NCBI GenBank assembly: GCA_023375785.1 | Contig: SZWC01000574.1 | Location: 50,901 to 114,900, forward strand | Direction of reading: 5' to 3' | Length of the DNA: 64,000 nucleotides | From: Penium margaritaceum | Taxonomy: Eukaryota > Streptophyta > Zygnematophyceae > Desmidiales > Peniaceae | Part shown: piece after piece, positions 48,993 through 60,280 of the stretch | Position numbering within the stretch: the first letter of the stretch is position 1 | How the letters are laid out: every line of letters begins with the position of its first letter | Translations under genes and position numbers: made by a program | Notes under the pieces: generated by a model | Databases searched by the model: none | What the model saw: the letters and a program-made list of their open reading frames with translations, nothing else | What the model was told of the DNA's origin: nothing

Positions 48993-50809
48993 ACTTTGTC
49001 AAGGCATTGCGCACAATAGCCACACCGAGCCACTTGTATGATAGCTTACACGTGCAAGGCCATGCCCAGTATATGTGCACTGTGATTGGACACTCTGACC
49101 GTGGCAGACTCGTGTTATGATTCAGAGCCGTTTGAGGTACTTGGTAGACTTTGTGGTCACGGTCAGTGGCACATGCCAACTTTGTCAAGGCATTGCACAT
49201 AATAGCCACACCGAGCCACTAGTACTCTACCTTGTTTGTACCTGCAAGATCATGCCTTGTATATCTGCACTATGATTGGACACTCTGACCGTGGCTGACT
49301 CGTGTTATGATCAATAGAAGTATAACTCACTTGGATATATTTGTGGTCATGGTCAGTGGCACATGCCAGCTTTGTCAAGGCATTGCGCACAATAGCCACA
49401 CCGAGCCACTTGTATGATAGCTTACACGTGCAAGGCCATGCCCAGTATATGTGCACTGTGATTGGACACTCTGACCGTGGCAGACTCGTGTTATGATTCA
49501 GAGCCGTTTGAGGTACTTGGTAGACTTTGTGGTCACGGTCAGTGGCACATGCCAACTTTGTCAAGGCATTGCACATAATAGCCACACCGAGCCACTAGTA
49601 CTCTACCTTGTTTGTACCTGCAAGATCATGCCTTGTATATCTGCACTATGATTGGACACTCTGACCGTGGCTGACTCGTGTTATGATCAATAGAAGTATA
49701 ACTCACTTGGATATATTTGTGGTCATGGTCAGTGGCACATGCCAGCTTTGTCAAGGCATTGCGCACAATAGCCACACCGAGCCACTTGTATGATAGCTTA
49801 CACGTGCAAGGCCATGCCCAGTATATGTGCACTGTGATTGGACACTCTGACCGTGGCAGACTCGTGTTATGATTCAGAGCCGTTTGAGGTACTTGGTAGA
49901 CTTTGTGGTCACGGTCAGTGGCACATGCCAACTTTGTCAAGGCATTGCACATAATAGCCACACCGAGCCACTAGTACTCTACCTTGTTTGTACCTGCAAG
50001 ATCATGCCTTGTATATCTGCACTATGATTGGACACTCTGACCGTGGCTGACTCGTGTTATGATCAATAGAAGTATAACTCACTTGGATATATTTGTGGTC
50101 ATGGTCAGTGGCACATGCCAGCTTTGTCAAGGCATTGCGCACAATAGCCACACCGAGCCACTTGTATGATAGCTTACACGTGCAAGGCCATGCCCAGTAT
50201 ATGTGCACTGTGATTGGACACTCTGACCGTGGCAGACTCGTGTTATGATTCAGAGCCGTTTGAGGTACTTGGTAGACTTTGTGGTCACGGTCAGTGGCAC
50301 ATGCCAACTTTGTCAAGGCATTGCACATAATAGCCACACCGAGCCACTAGTACTCTACCTTGTTTGTACCTGCAAGATCATGCCTTGTATATCTGCACTA
50401 TGATTGGACACTCTGACCGTGGCTGACTCGTGTTATGATCAATAGAAGTATAACTCACTTGGATATATTTGTGGTCATGGTCAGTGGCACATGCCAGCTT
50501 TGTCAAGGCATTGCGCACAATAGCCACACCGAGCCACTTGTATGATAGCTTACACGTGCAAGGCCATGCCCAGTATATGTGCACTGTGATTGGACACTCT
50601 GACCGTGGCAGACTCGTGTTATGATTCAGAGCCGTTTGAGGTACTTGGTAGACTTTGTGGTCACGGTCAGTGGCACATGCCAACTTTGTCAAGGCATTGC
50701 ACATAATAGCCACACCGAGCCACTAGTACTCTACCTTGTTTGTACCTGCAAGATCATGCCTTGTATATCTGCACTATGATTGGACACTCTGACCGTGGCT
50801 GACTCGTGT
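48993..50809. repeat. 376-bp satellite dimer, about 4.8 identical copies
   Basis: CACTTGTATGATAGC recurs at 49031, 49407, 49783, 50159 and 50535, exactly 376 bp apart, and the units look identical. One half has a short middle (TTGTATGATAGCTTACACG) and CAGAGCCGTTTGAGG; the other is the CCACTAGTACTCTACC class 2 variant with AAGTATAACTCACTTGG. A single further copy of the first half lies at 52150-52340. Identical 111-codon minus-strand frames in each unit are by-products of the repeat. Confidence 0.93.
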
Positions 50810-52340
50810 CATGATCAATAGAAGTAAAAGTCAGTTGGATACAATTGTGGTCATGGTCAGTGGCACATGCCAACTTTATCAAGGTATTGCGCACAATAGC
50901 CGCACCGAGCCACCAGTACTCAACCTTGTTCATAGCCATTTAAGGTACTTGGTTAACTTTGTGGTCATGGTCAGTGGCACATGCCAACTTTGTCAAGGCA
51001 TTGCGCACAATAGCCGCGCCAAGCCATCGGTTTTTTGTCCTGTTTATACCTGCAAGGCCATGCCTAATACATCTGAATTGTGATTGGTCACTCTGACTGT
51101 GGCTGACTCGTGTTACCATTCGTAGAAGTTTAAAGTCACTTGGTAAACTTTGTGGTCATGGTCAGTGGCACATGCCAACTCTGTCAAGGCATTACGCACA
51201 ATAGCCAAACCGAGCCACCAGTATTCTGCCTTGTTTGCGCCTGCAAGATCATGCCTACTATATCTGCACTGTGATTGGACACTTTGACCGCGGCTGACTC
51301 GTGTTATGATCAATAGAAGTCAAAATCACTTGGATACATTTGTGGTCATGGTCAGTGGTATATGCCAACTTTGTCAACGCCTTGCACATAATAGCCACAC
51401 CGAGCCACCAATATTCTACCTTGTTTATACCTGTAAGGTCATGCCCAGTATATTTGCACTATGATTGGACACTCTGACCATGGCTGACTCGTGTTATGAT
51501 TCATAGCCCTTTAAGGTACTTGGTAAACTTTGTGGTCATGGTAAGTGGCACATGCCAACTTTTTCAAGGCATTGCGCACAATAGCCATGCCAAGCCACCG
51601 GGTTTTTAACTTGTTTATACCTGCAAGGTCATGCATATTACATGTGCGCTGTGATTGGGTACTCTGACCGTGGCTGACTCGTGATACAATGCATAGAAGT
51701 TAAAGTCACTTGGTAAACTTTGTGGTCATGGTCTGTGGTACATGCCAACTTTGTCAGGGCATTGCGCACAATAGTTGTGCTAAGACACCGGTTTTTTACC
51801 CTGTTTATACCTGCAAGGTCATGTATATTATATGTGCACTGTGATTGGGTACTCTGACCGTGGCTGACTCGTGTAATGATTCGTAGAAGTTAATGTCACT
51901 TGGTAAACTTTGTGGTCATTGTCAGTGGCACATGCCAAACTTTTCAAGGCATTGCGCACAATACCCACACCAAGCCACCAGTATTCTACCTTGTTTGCAC
52001 ATGCAAGATCCTGCCTAGTACATCTGCACTGTGATTGGGCACTCTGACCGTGGCTGACTCGTGTTATGATCAATAGAAGTAAAACTCACTTGGATATATT
52101 TGTGGTCATGGTCAGTGGCACATGCCAGCTTTGTCAAGGCATTGCGCACAATAGCCACACCGAGCCACTTGTATGATAGCTTACACGTGCAAGGCCATGC
52201 CCAGTATATGTGCACTGTGATTGGACACTCTGACCGTGGCAGACTCGTGTTATGATTCAGAGCCGTTTGAGGTACTTGGTAGACTTTGTGGTCACGGTCA
52301 GTGGCACATGCCAACTTTGTCAAGGCATTGCGCACAATAG
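50810..52340. repeat. 190-bp satellite array, segment 10
   Basis: About eight monomers of the ordinary classes, ending with an isolated half-unit of the 376-bp dimer (TTGTATGATAGC near 52168). This places the dimer's parent sequence on both sides of the amplified block. No gene is seen. Confidence 0.93.
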
Positions 52341-52910
52341 CCGTGCCAAGCCACCGGTTTTTTAACTTGTTCATACCTGGAAGGTCATGCGTATTAGATG
52401 TATACTGTGATTGGGCACTCTGACCGTGGCTGACTTGTGTTACGATTCCTAGCAGTTAAAGTCACTTGGTAAACTTTGTGTTCATGCTCAGTGGCACATG
52501 CCAACTTTGTCAAGGCATTGCGCACAATAGCCGTGCCAAGCCACCGGTTTTTTAACTTGTTCATACCTGGAAGGTCATGCGTATTAGATGTATACTGTGA
52601 TTGGGCACTCTGACCGTGGCTGACTTGTGTTACGATTCCTAGCAGTTAAAGTCACTTGGTAAACTTTGTGTTCATGCTCAGTGGCACATGCCAACTTTGT
52701 CAAGGCATTGCGCACAATAGCCGTGCCAAGCCACCGGTTTTTTAACTTGTTCATACCTGGAAGGTCATGCGTATTAGATGTATACTGTGATTGGGCACTC
52801 TGACCGTGGCTGACTTGTGTTACGATTCCTAGAAGTTAAAGTCACTTGGTAAACTTTGTGTTCATGCTCAGTGGCACATGCCAACTTTGTCAAGGCATTG
52901 CGCACAATAG
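52341..52910. repeat. Three tandem near-identical 190-bp class 1 monomers
   Basis: CCGTGCCAAGCCACCGG starts units at 52341, 52531 and 52721. All share private changes: TTCATACCTGGAAGG, GCGTATTAGATGTATAC, GATTCCTAG and GTGTTCATGCTCAG. The third differs from the first two at AGAAGTTAAAG versus AGCAGTTAAAG. This is a very recent amplification of one monomer. Confidence 0.92.
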
Positions 52911-55900
52911 CCACACCGGGCCACCAGTATTCTATCTTTTTTGCACCTACAATATCATGCCTAGTACATCTGCACTCTGAGTGGACACTCTGACCGTGGC
53001 TGACTCATGTTATGAACAATAAAGGTAAAATTCACTTGGATACACTTGTGGTCATGGTCAGTGGCACATGCCAACTTTTTCAAGGCATTGCACACAATAG
53101 CCGTGCCAAGCCACCAATTTTTTACCTTGCCAGGCATTGCACACATACATATTAGATGTGCGCTTTGATTGGGTACTCTGACTGTGGCTGACTCGTGTTA
53201 TGATTCGTATAAGTCAAAGTCACTTGGTAAACTTTGTCGTCATGGTCAGTGGCACATGCCAACTTTGTCAAGGCATTGCGCATAATAGCCACACCGAGCC
53301 ACCAGTATTCTACCTTGTTTGCACGTGCAAGATCATGCTTAGTACATCTGCACTGTGATTGGACACTCTGGCCGTGGCTGACTCGTGTTATGATCAATAG
53401 AAGTAAAAGTCACTTGGATTCATTTGTGGTCATGGTCAGTGGCACATGCCAGCTTTGTCAAGGCATTGTGCACAAAAGCCACACCGAGTCACCACTGTTT
53501 TACCTTATTTATATCTGTAAGGTCATGCCCAGTATATCTGCACTGTGATTGGACACTCTGACCGTGGCCGACTCGTGTTTTGATTCAAAGCTGTTTAAGG
53601 TACTTGGTAAACTTCAAGGTCATGGTCAGTGGCACATGCCATCTTTGTCAAGGCATTGCGCACAATAGCCGTGCCAAACCACTGGTTTTTTAACTTGTTT
53701 ATACCCGCAAGGTCATGCATATTAGATGTGCACTGTGATTGGGCACTCTGACTGTGGCTGACTCGTGTTACGATTCATAGAAGTTAAAGTCACTTGGTAA
53801 ACTTTGTGGTGATGATCAGTGGCACGTGCCAACTTTGTCAAGGTGTTGCGCACAATAGCCACACCGAGCCACTGGTATTCTACCTTGTTTATACCTGTAA
53901 GGTCTTGCCCAGTATATCTGCACTGAAACTGGACGCTCTGACCGTGGCTGACTCGTGTTATGATTCATAGCCGTTTAATGTACTTGGTAAACTTTGTGGT
54001 CATGGCAGTGGCACATACGAACTTTGTCAAGGCATTGTGCACAAAAGCCGTGCCAAGCCACCGGTTTTTTACCTTGTTTATACCTGCAAGGTCATGCATA
54101 TTAGACGTGCACTGTGATTGAGCACTCTGACCGTGGCTGACTTGTGTTACGATTCGTAGAAGTTGAATTCACTTGGTAAACTTTGTGGTCATGGTCAGTG
54201 GCACATGCCAACTTTGTCAAGGCATTGCGCACAATAGCCACACCGAGCCACCAGTATTCTACCTTGTTTGAACCTGCAAGATCATGCCTAGTACATCTGC
54301 ACTGTGATTGGACACTCTGACCGTGGCTGACTTGTGTTGAGATCAATAGAAGTAAAAGTCACTTGGATACATTTGTGGTCATGGTCAGTGGAACATGCCA
54401 ACTTTGTCCAGGCTTTGCGCACAATAGCCAAGCCTAGCCACCAGTATCCTACCTTTTTTGCACCTGCACGATCATGCTTAGTACATCTGCACTATGATTG
54501 GACACTCTGACCATGGCTGACTCCTGTTATGATCAATAGAAGAAAAAGTCACTTGGATGCATTTGTGGTCATGGTCAGTGGCACATGCCAACTTTGTCAA
54601 GGCATTGCGTAACATAGCCACACCAAGCCACCAGTATTCTACCTTGTTTGTACCTGCAAGATCATGCCTAGTATATCTGCACTGTGATTGGACACTCTAA
54701 CCGTTGCTGACTCGTGTCATGGTCAATAGAAGTAAAAATCACTTGGATACATTTGTGGTCATGGTCAGTGGAACATACCAACTTTGTCAAGGAATTGCGC
54801 ACAATAGCCCCTCCGAGCCACCAGTATTCTACCTTGCTTATACATGTGAGGTCATGCCCGGTATATCTACACTGTGATAGGACACTCTGACCGTGGCTGA
54901 CTCGTGTTATGATTTATAGCCGTTTAATGTACTTGGAAAACATTGTGGTCATGGTCAGTGGCACATGCCAACTTTGTCAAGGCATTGCGCACAATAGCCG
55001 TGCCAAGACACCGGTTTTTTACCCTGCTTATACCTGCAAGGTCATGCATATTAGATGTGCACTGTGATTGGGAACTCTGACCGCGGCTGACTCGTGTTAT
55101 GATTTGTAGAGGTTAAAGTCACTTGGTAAACTTCGTGGTCATGGTCTGTGGCACATGCCAACTTTGTCAAGGCATTGCGCAAAATAGCCACACCGAACCA
55201 CCAGTATTCTAACTTTTCCATACCTGCAAGGTCATGCGCAGTATATCTGCACCGTGAGTGGACACTCTGATCGTGGCTGACTCCTGTTATGAGTCATAGC
55301 CGTTTAAGGTACTTGGTAAACTTTGTGGTAATTGTCAGTGGCACATGCCAACTTTCTCAAGGCATTGCGCACAATAGCCGTGCCAAGCCACCGGTTGTTT
55401 AACTTGTTTATACCTGCAAGGTCATGCATATTAGATGTGCACTGTGATTAGGCACTCTGACTGTGGCTGACTCGTGTTACGATTCGTATAAGTTAAAGTC
55501 ACTTGGTAAACTTTGTAGTCATGGTCATTGACACATGCCAACTTGGTCAAGACATTGCGAACAATAGCCGTGTCAAGACACCAGATTTTTACCCTATTCA
55601 TACCTGCAAGGTCATGCATATTACATGTGCACTGTGATTGGGTACTCTGACTGTGGCTACCTCGTGTTATGATTCGAAGAAGTTAAAGTCACTTGGTAAA
55701 CTTTGTGGTGATGGTCAGTGGCACATGCCAACTTTGTCAAGGCATTGCGCACAATAGCCACACCGAGCCACCAGTATTCCACCTTGTTTGCACCTGGAAG
55801 ATCATGCATAGTACATCTGCATTGTGATTGGACACTCTGAGCGTGGCTGACGCGTGTTATGATCAACAGAAGTAAAAGTCACTTGGATACATTTGTGGTC

Positions 55901-56253
55901 ATGGTCAGTGGCACGTGCCAACTTTGTCAAGCTATTGCGCACAATAGCCACACCGAGCCACCAGTGTATTACCTTGTTTATACGTGTAAGGTCATGCCCG
56001 GTATATCTGCACTGTGATTGGACACTCTGATCAAGGCAGACTCGTGTTATGATTCATAGCCGTTTAAGGTACTTTGTAAACTTTGTAGCCATGGTCATTG
56101 GCACATGCCAACTTTGTCAAGGCATTGCGCACAATAGCCATGACAAGCCACCGGTAAATTGGATACATTTGTGGTCATGGTTAGTGGCACATGCCAACTT
56201 TTTCAAGGCATTGCGCATAATAGCCACACCGAGCCACCAGTATTCTACCTTGT
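52911..56253. repeat. 190-bp satellite array, segment 11
   Basis: About 17.5 monomers, with a clear class 1-2-3-1 order at 53160-53780. Near 53130 a monomer is scrambled (CCTTGCCAGGCATTGCACAC), and at 56150 class 1 text jumps to AAATTGGATACATTTG of class 2. The array stops at TTGTTTATAC, where the minisatellite begins. No gene is seen. Confidence 0.93.
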
Positions 56254-56553
56254 TTATACTGGTGCGAACTGGTCGCGGGGTGGTGCGAACTGGTTGTGGA
56301 GTGGTGCGCACTGGTTGTGGAGTGGTGCGCACTGGGTACGGAGTGGTGCGAACTGGTGCGAACTGGTTGGGGAGTGGTACGAACTGGTTGCGGAGTGGTG
56401 CGAACTGGTTGCGGAGTGGTGCGAACTGGTTGCCGAGTGATGCGAACTGGTTGCGGAGTCGTGCAAACTGGTTGCGGAGTGGTGCGAACTGGTTGTGGAG
56501 TGGTACGCACTTGTTGCGGAGTGTTGCGAACTGGTTGCGGAGTGGTGCGAACT
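56254..56553. repeat. 21-bp minisatellite, left heterogeneous edge
   Basis: About 14 units of TGGTGCGAACTGGTTGCGGAG with many variants (TTGTGGAG, TCGCGGGG, TGCGCACTGG, GGTACGAAC). The first unit fuses directly to the satellite word TTTATAC. Variant-rich ends beside homogeneous centres are usual where unequal exchange homogenises the middle of a tandem array. Confidence 0.93.
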
Positions 56554-59500
56554 GGTTGCCGAGTGGTGCGAACTGGTTGCCGAGTGGTGCGAACTGGTTG
56601 CCGAGTGGTGCGAACTGGTTGCCGAGTGGTGCGAACTGGTTGCCGAGTGGTGCGAACTGGTTGCCGAGTGGTGCGAACTGGTTGCCGAGTGGTGCGAACT
56701 GGTTGCCGAGTGGTGCGAACTGGTTGCCGAGTGGTGCGAACTGGTTGCCGAGTGGTGCGAACTGGTTGCCGAGTGGTGCGAACTGGTTGCCGAGTGGTGC
56801 GAACTGGTTGCCGAGTGGTGCGAACTGGTTGCCGAGTGGTGCGAACTGGTTGCCGAGTGGTGCGAACTGGTTGCCGAGTGGTGCGAACTGGTTGCCGAGT
56901 GGTGCGAACTGGTTGCCGAGTGGTGCGAACTGGTTGCCGAGTGGTGCGAACTGGTTGCCGAGTGGTGCGAACTGGTTGCCGAGTGGTGCGAACTGGTTGC
57001 CGAGTGGTGCGAACTGGTTGCCGAGTGGTGCGAACTGGTTGCCGAGTGGTGCGAACTGGTTGCCGAGTGGTGCGAACTGGTTGCCGAGTGGTGCGAACTG
57101 GTTGCCGAGTGGTGCGAACTGGTTGCCGAGTGGTGCGAACTGGTTGCCGAGTGGTGCGAACTGGTTGCCGAGTGGTGCGAACTGGTTGCCGAGTGGTGCG
57201 AACTGGTTGCCGAGTGGTGCGAACTGGTTGCCGAGTGGTGCGAACTGGTTGCCGAGTGGTGCGAACTGGTTGCCGAGTGGTGCGAACTGGTTGCCGAGTG
57301 GTGCGAACTGGTTGCCGAGTGGTGCGAACTGGTTGCCGAGTGGTGCGAACTGGTTGCCGAGTGGTGCGAACTGGTTGCCGAGTGGTGCGAACTGGTTGCC
57401 GAGTGGTGCGAACTGGTTGCCGAGTGGTGCGAACTGGTTGCCGAGTGGTGCGAACTGGTTGCCGAGTGGTGCGAACTGGTTGCCGAGTGGTGCGAACTGG
57501 TTGCCGAGTGGTGCGAACTGGTTGCCGAGTGGTGCGAACTGGTTGCCGAGTGGTGCGAACTGGTTGCCGAGTGGTGCGAACTGGTTGCCGAGTGGTGCGA
57601 ACTGGTTGCCGAGTGGTGCGAACTGGTTGCCGAGTGGTGCGAACTGGTTGCCGAGTGGTGCGAACTGGTTGCCGAGTGGTGCGAACTGGTTGCCGAGTGG
57701 TGCGAACTGGTTGCCGAGTGGTGCGAACTGGTTGCCGAGTGGTGCGAACTGGTTGCCGAGTGGTGCGAACTGGTTGCCGAGTGGTGCGAACTGGTTGCCG
57801 AGTGGTGCGAACTGGTTGCCGAGTGGTGCGAACTGGTTGCCGAGTGGTGCGAACTGGTTGCCGAGTGGTGCGAACTGGTTGCCGAGTGGTGCGAACTGGT
57901 TGCCGAGTGGTGCGAACTGGTTGCCGAGTGGTGCGAACTGGTTGCCGAGTGGTGCGAACTGGTTGCCGAGTGGTGCGAACTGGTTGCCGAGTGGTGCGAA
58001 CTGGTTGCCGAGTGGTGCGAACTGGTTGCCGAGTGGTGCGAACTGGTTGCCGAGTGGTGCGAACTGGTTGCCGAGTGGTGCGAACTGGTTGCCGAGTGGT
58101 GCGAACTGGTTGCCGAGTGGTGCGAACTGGTTGCCGAGTGGTGCGAACTGGTTGCCGAGTGGTGCGAACTGGTTGCCGAGTGGTGCGAACTGGTTGCCGA
58201 GTGGTGCGAACTGGTTGCCGAGTGGTGCGAACTGGTTGCCGAGTGGTGCGAACTGGTTGCCGAGTGGTGCGAACTGGTTGCCGAGTGGTGCGAACTGGTT
58301 GCCGAGTGGTGCGAACTGGTTGCCGAGTGGTGCGAACTGGTTGCCGAGTGGTGCGAACTGGTTGCCGAGTGGTGCGAACTGGTTGCCGAGTGGTGCGAAC
58401 TGGTTGCCGAGTGGTGCGAACTGGTTGCCGAGTGGTGCGAACTGGTTGCCGAGTGGTGCGAACTGGTTGCCGAGTGGTGCGAACTGGTTGCCGAGTGGTG
58501 CGAACTGGTTGCCGAGTGGTGCGAACTGGTTGCCGAGTGGTGCGAACTGGTTGCCGAGTGGTGCGAACTGGTTGCCGAGTGGTGCGAACTGGTTGCCGAG
58601 TGGTGCGAACTGGTTGCCGAGTGGTGCGAACTGGTTGCCGAGTGGTGCGAACTGGTTGCCGAGTGGTGCGAACTGGTTGCCGAGTGGTGCGAACTGGTTG
58701 CCGAGTGGTGCGAACTGGTTGCCGAGTGGTGCGAACTGGTTGCCGAGTGGTGCGAACTGGTTGCCGAGTGGTGCGAACTGGTTGCCGAGTGGTGCGAACT
58801 GGTTGCCGAGTGGTGCGAACTGGTTGCCGAGTGGTGCGAACTGGTTGCCGAGTGGTGCGAACTGGTTGCCGAGTGGTGCGAACTGGTTGCCGAGTGGTGC
58901 GAACTGGTTGCCGAGTGGTGCGAACTGGTTGCCGAGTGGTGCGAACTGGTTGCCGAGTGGTGCGAACTGGTTGCCGAGTGGTGCGAACTGGTTGCCGAGT
59001 GGTGCGAACTGGTTGCCGAGTGGTGCGAACTGGTTGCCGAGTGGTGCGAACTGGTTGCCGAGTGGTGCGAACTGGTTGCCGAGTGGTGCGAACTGGTTGC
59101 CGAGTGGTGCGAACTGGTTGCCGAGTGGTGCGAACTGGTTGCCGAGTGGTGCGAACTGGTTGCCGAGTGGTGCGAACTGGTTGCCGAGTGGTGCGAACTG
59201 GTTGCCGAGTGGTGCGAACTGGTTGCCGAGTGGTGCGAACTGGTTGCCGAGTGGTGCGAACTGGTTGCCGAGTGGTGCGAACTGGTTGCCGAGTGGTGCG
59301 AACTGGTTGCCGAGTGGTGCGAACTGGTTGCCGAGTGGTGCGAACTGGTTGCCGAGTGGTGCGAACTGGTTGCCGAGTGGTGCGAACTGGTTGCCGAGTG
59401 GTGCGAACTGGTTGCCGAGTGGTGCGAACTGGTTGCCGAGTGGTGCGAACTGGTTGCCGAGTGGTGCGAACTGGTTGCCGAGTGGTGCGAACTGGTTGCC

Positions 59501-59820
59501 GAGTGGTGCGAACTGGTTGCCGAGTGGTGCGAACTGGTTGCCGAGTGGTGCGAACTGGTTGCCGAGTGGTGCGAACTGGTTGCCGAGTGGTGCGAACTGG
59601 TTGCCGAGTGGTGCGAACTGGTTGCCGAGTGGTGCGAACTGGTTGCCGAGTGGTGCGAACTGGTTGCCGAGTGGTGCGAACTGGTTGCCGAGTGGTGCGA
59701 ACTGGTTGCCGAGTGGTGCGAACTGGTTGCCGAGTGGTGCGAACTGGTTGCCGAGTGGTGCGAACTGGTTGCCGAGTGGTGCGAACTGGTTGCCGAGTGG
59801 TGCGAACTGGTTGCCGAGTG
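56554..59820. repeat. 21-bp minisatellite, GTTGCCGAG block (about 156 units)
   Basis: The unit TGGTGCGAACTGGTTGCCGAG repeats for 3267 bp with no change that I can see. Since 21 is divisible by three and no unit frame contains a stop in several phases, reading frames of more than 1200 codons open on both strands across 56117-60269; they are by-products of the repeat. Each unit has two CpG dinucleotides. Confidence 0.97.
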
Positions 59821-60280
59821 GTGGAAACGGGTTGTGGAGTGGTGCAAACTGGTTGCGGCGTGGTACGAACTGGTTGCGGAGTGGTGCGAACTGGTTGCGG
59901 AGTGGTGCGAACTGGTTGCGGAGTGGTGCAAACGGGTTGCGGAGTGGTGCGAACAGGTTGCGGAGTGGTGCAAACTGGTTGTGGAGTGGTGCAAATTGGT
60001 TGCGGAGTGGTGCGAACTGGTTGCGGAGTGGTGTGGACTGGTTGCTGAGTGGTGTGAACTGGCTGTGGAGTGGTGCGAACTTGTTGCGAAGTGGTGTGAA
60101 CTGGTTGCGGAGTGGTACCAACTTGTTGCGAAGTGGTGTAAACTGGTTGCGGAGTGGTGCGAACTGGTTGCAGATTGGTGCGAACTGGTTGCCGAGTGGT
60201 GCAAACTGGTTGCGGAGTGGTGCGAACTGGTTGTGGAGTGGTGCGCGCTGGTTGCGGAGTTGTGCGCACTGGGTGCGGAG
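59821..60280. repeat. 21-bp minisatellite, heterogeneous middle (GTTGCGGAG type)
   Basis: About 22 units, mostly TGGTGCGAACTGGTTGCGGAG, with scattered substitutions such as AAACGGGTTG, GAACAGGTTG, AACTTGTTGCGAAG and GCGCGCTGG. It separates two homogeneous blocks and matches the left edge at 56254-56553, so GTTGCGGAG is probably the ancestral unit. Confidence 0.94.

Noticed and set aside
1-56253. Dozens of recurring 60-120 codon frames, often minus-strand with MHDLAGINKV or VRNALTKLACATDHDH
   Set aside because: They recur once per 190-bp monomer, change frame at each monomer border and accumulate stops freely, so they reflect sequence identity of the satellite rather than a gene family.
1-56253. 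CENP-B box in the 190-bp monomer
   Set aside because: The TTCG....A..CGGG pattern is not present in any monomer class; TTCG in GATTCGTAG is not followed by the required bases.
56117-60269. Reading frames of 1250-1362 codons on both strands
   Set aside because: They are produced by a stop-free 21-bp tandem unit (period divisible by three), overlap each other in several frames, and begin or end in flanking satellite; no domain or codon bias supports a gene.
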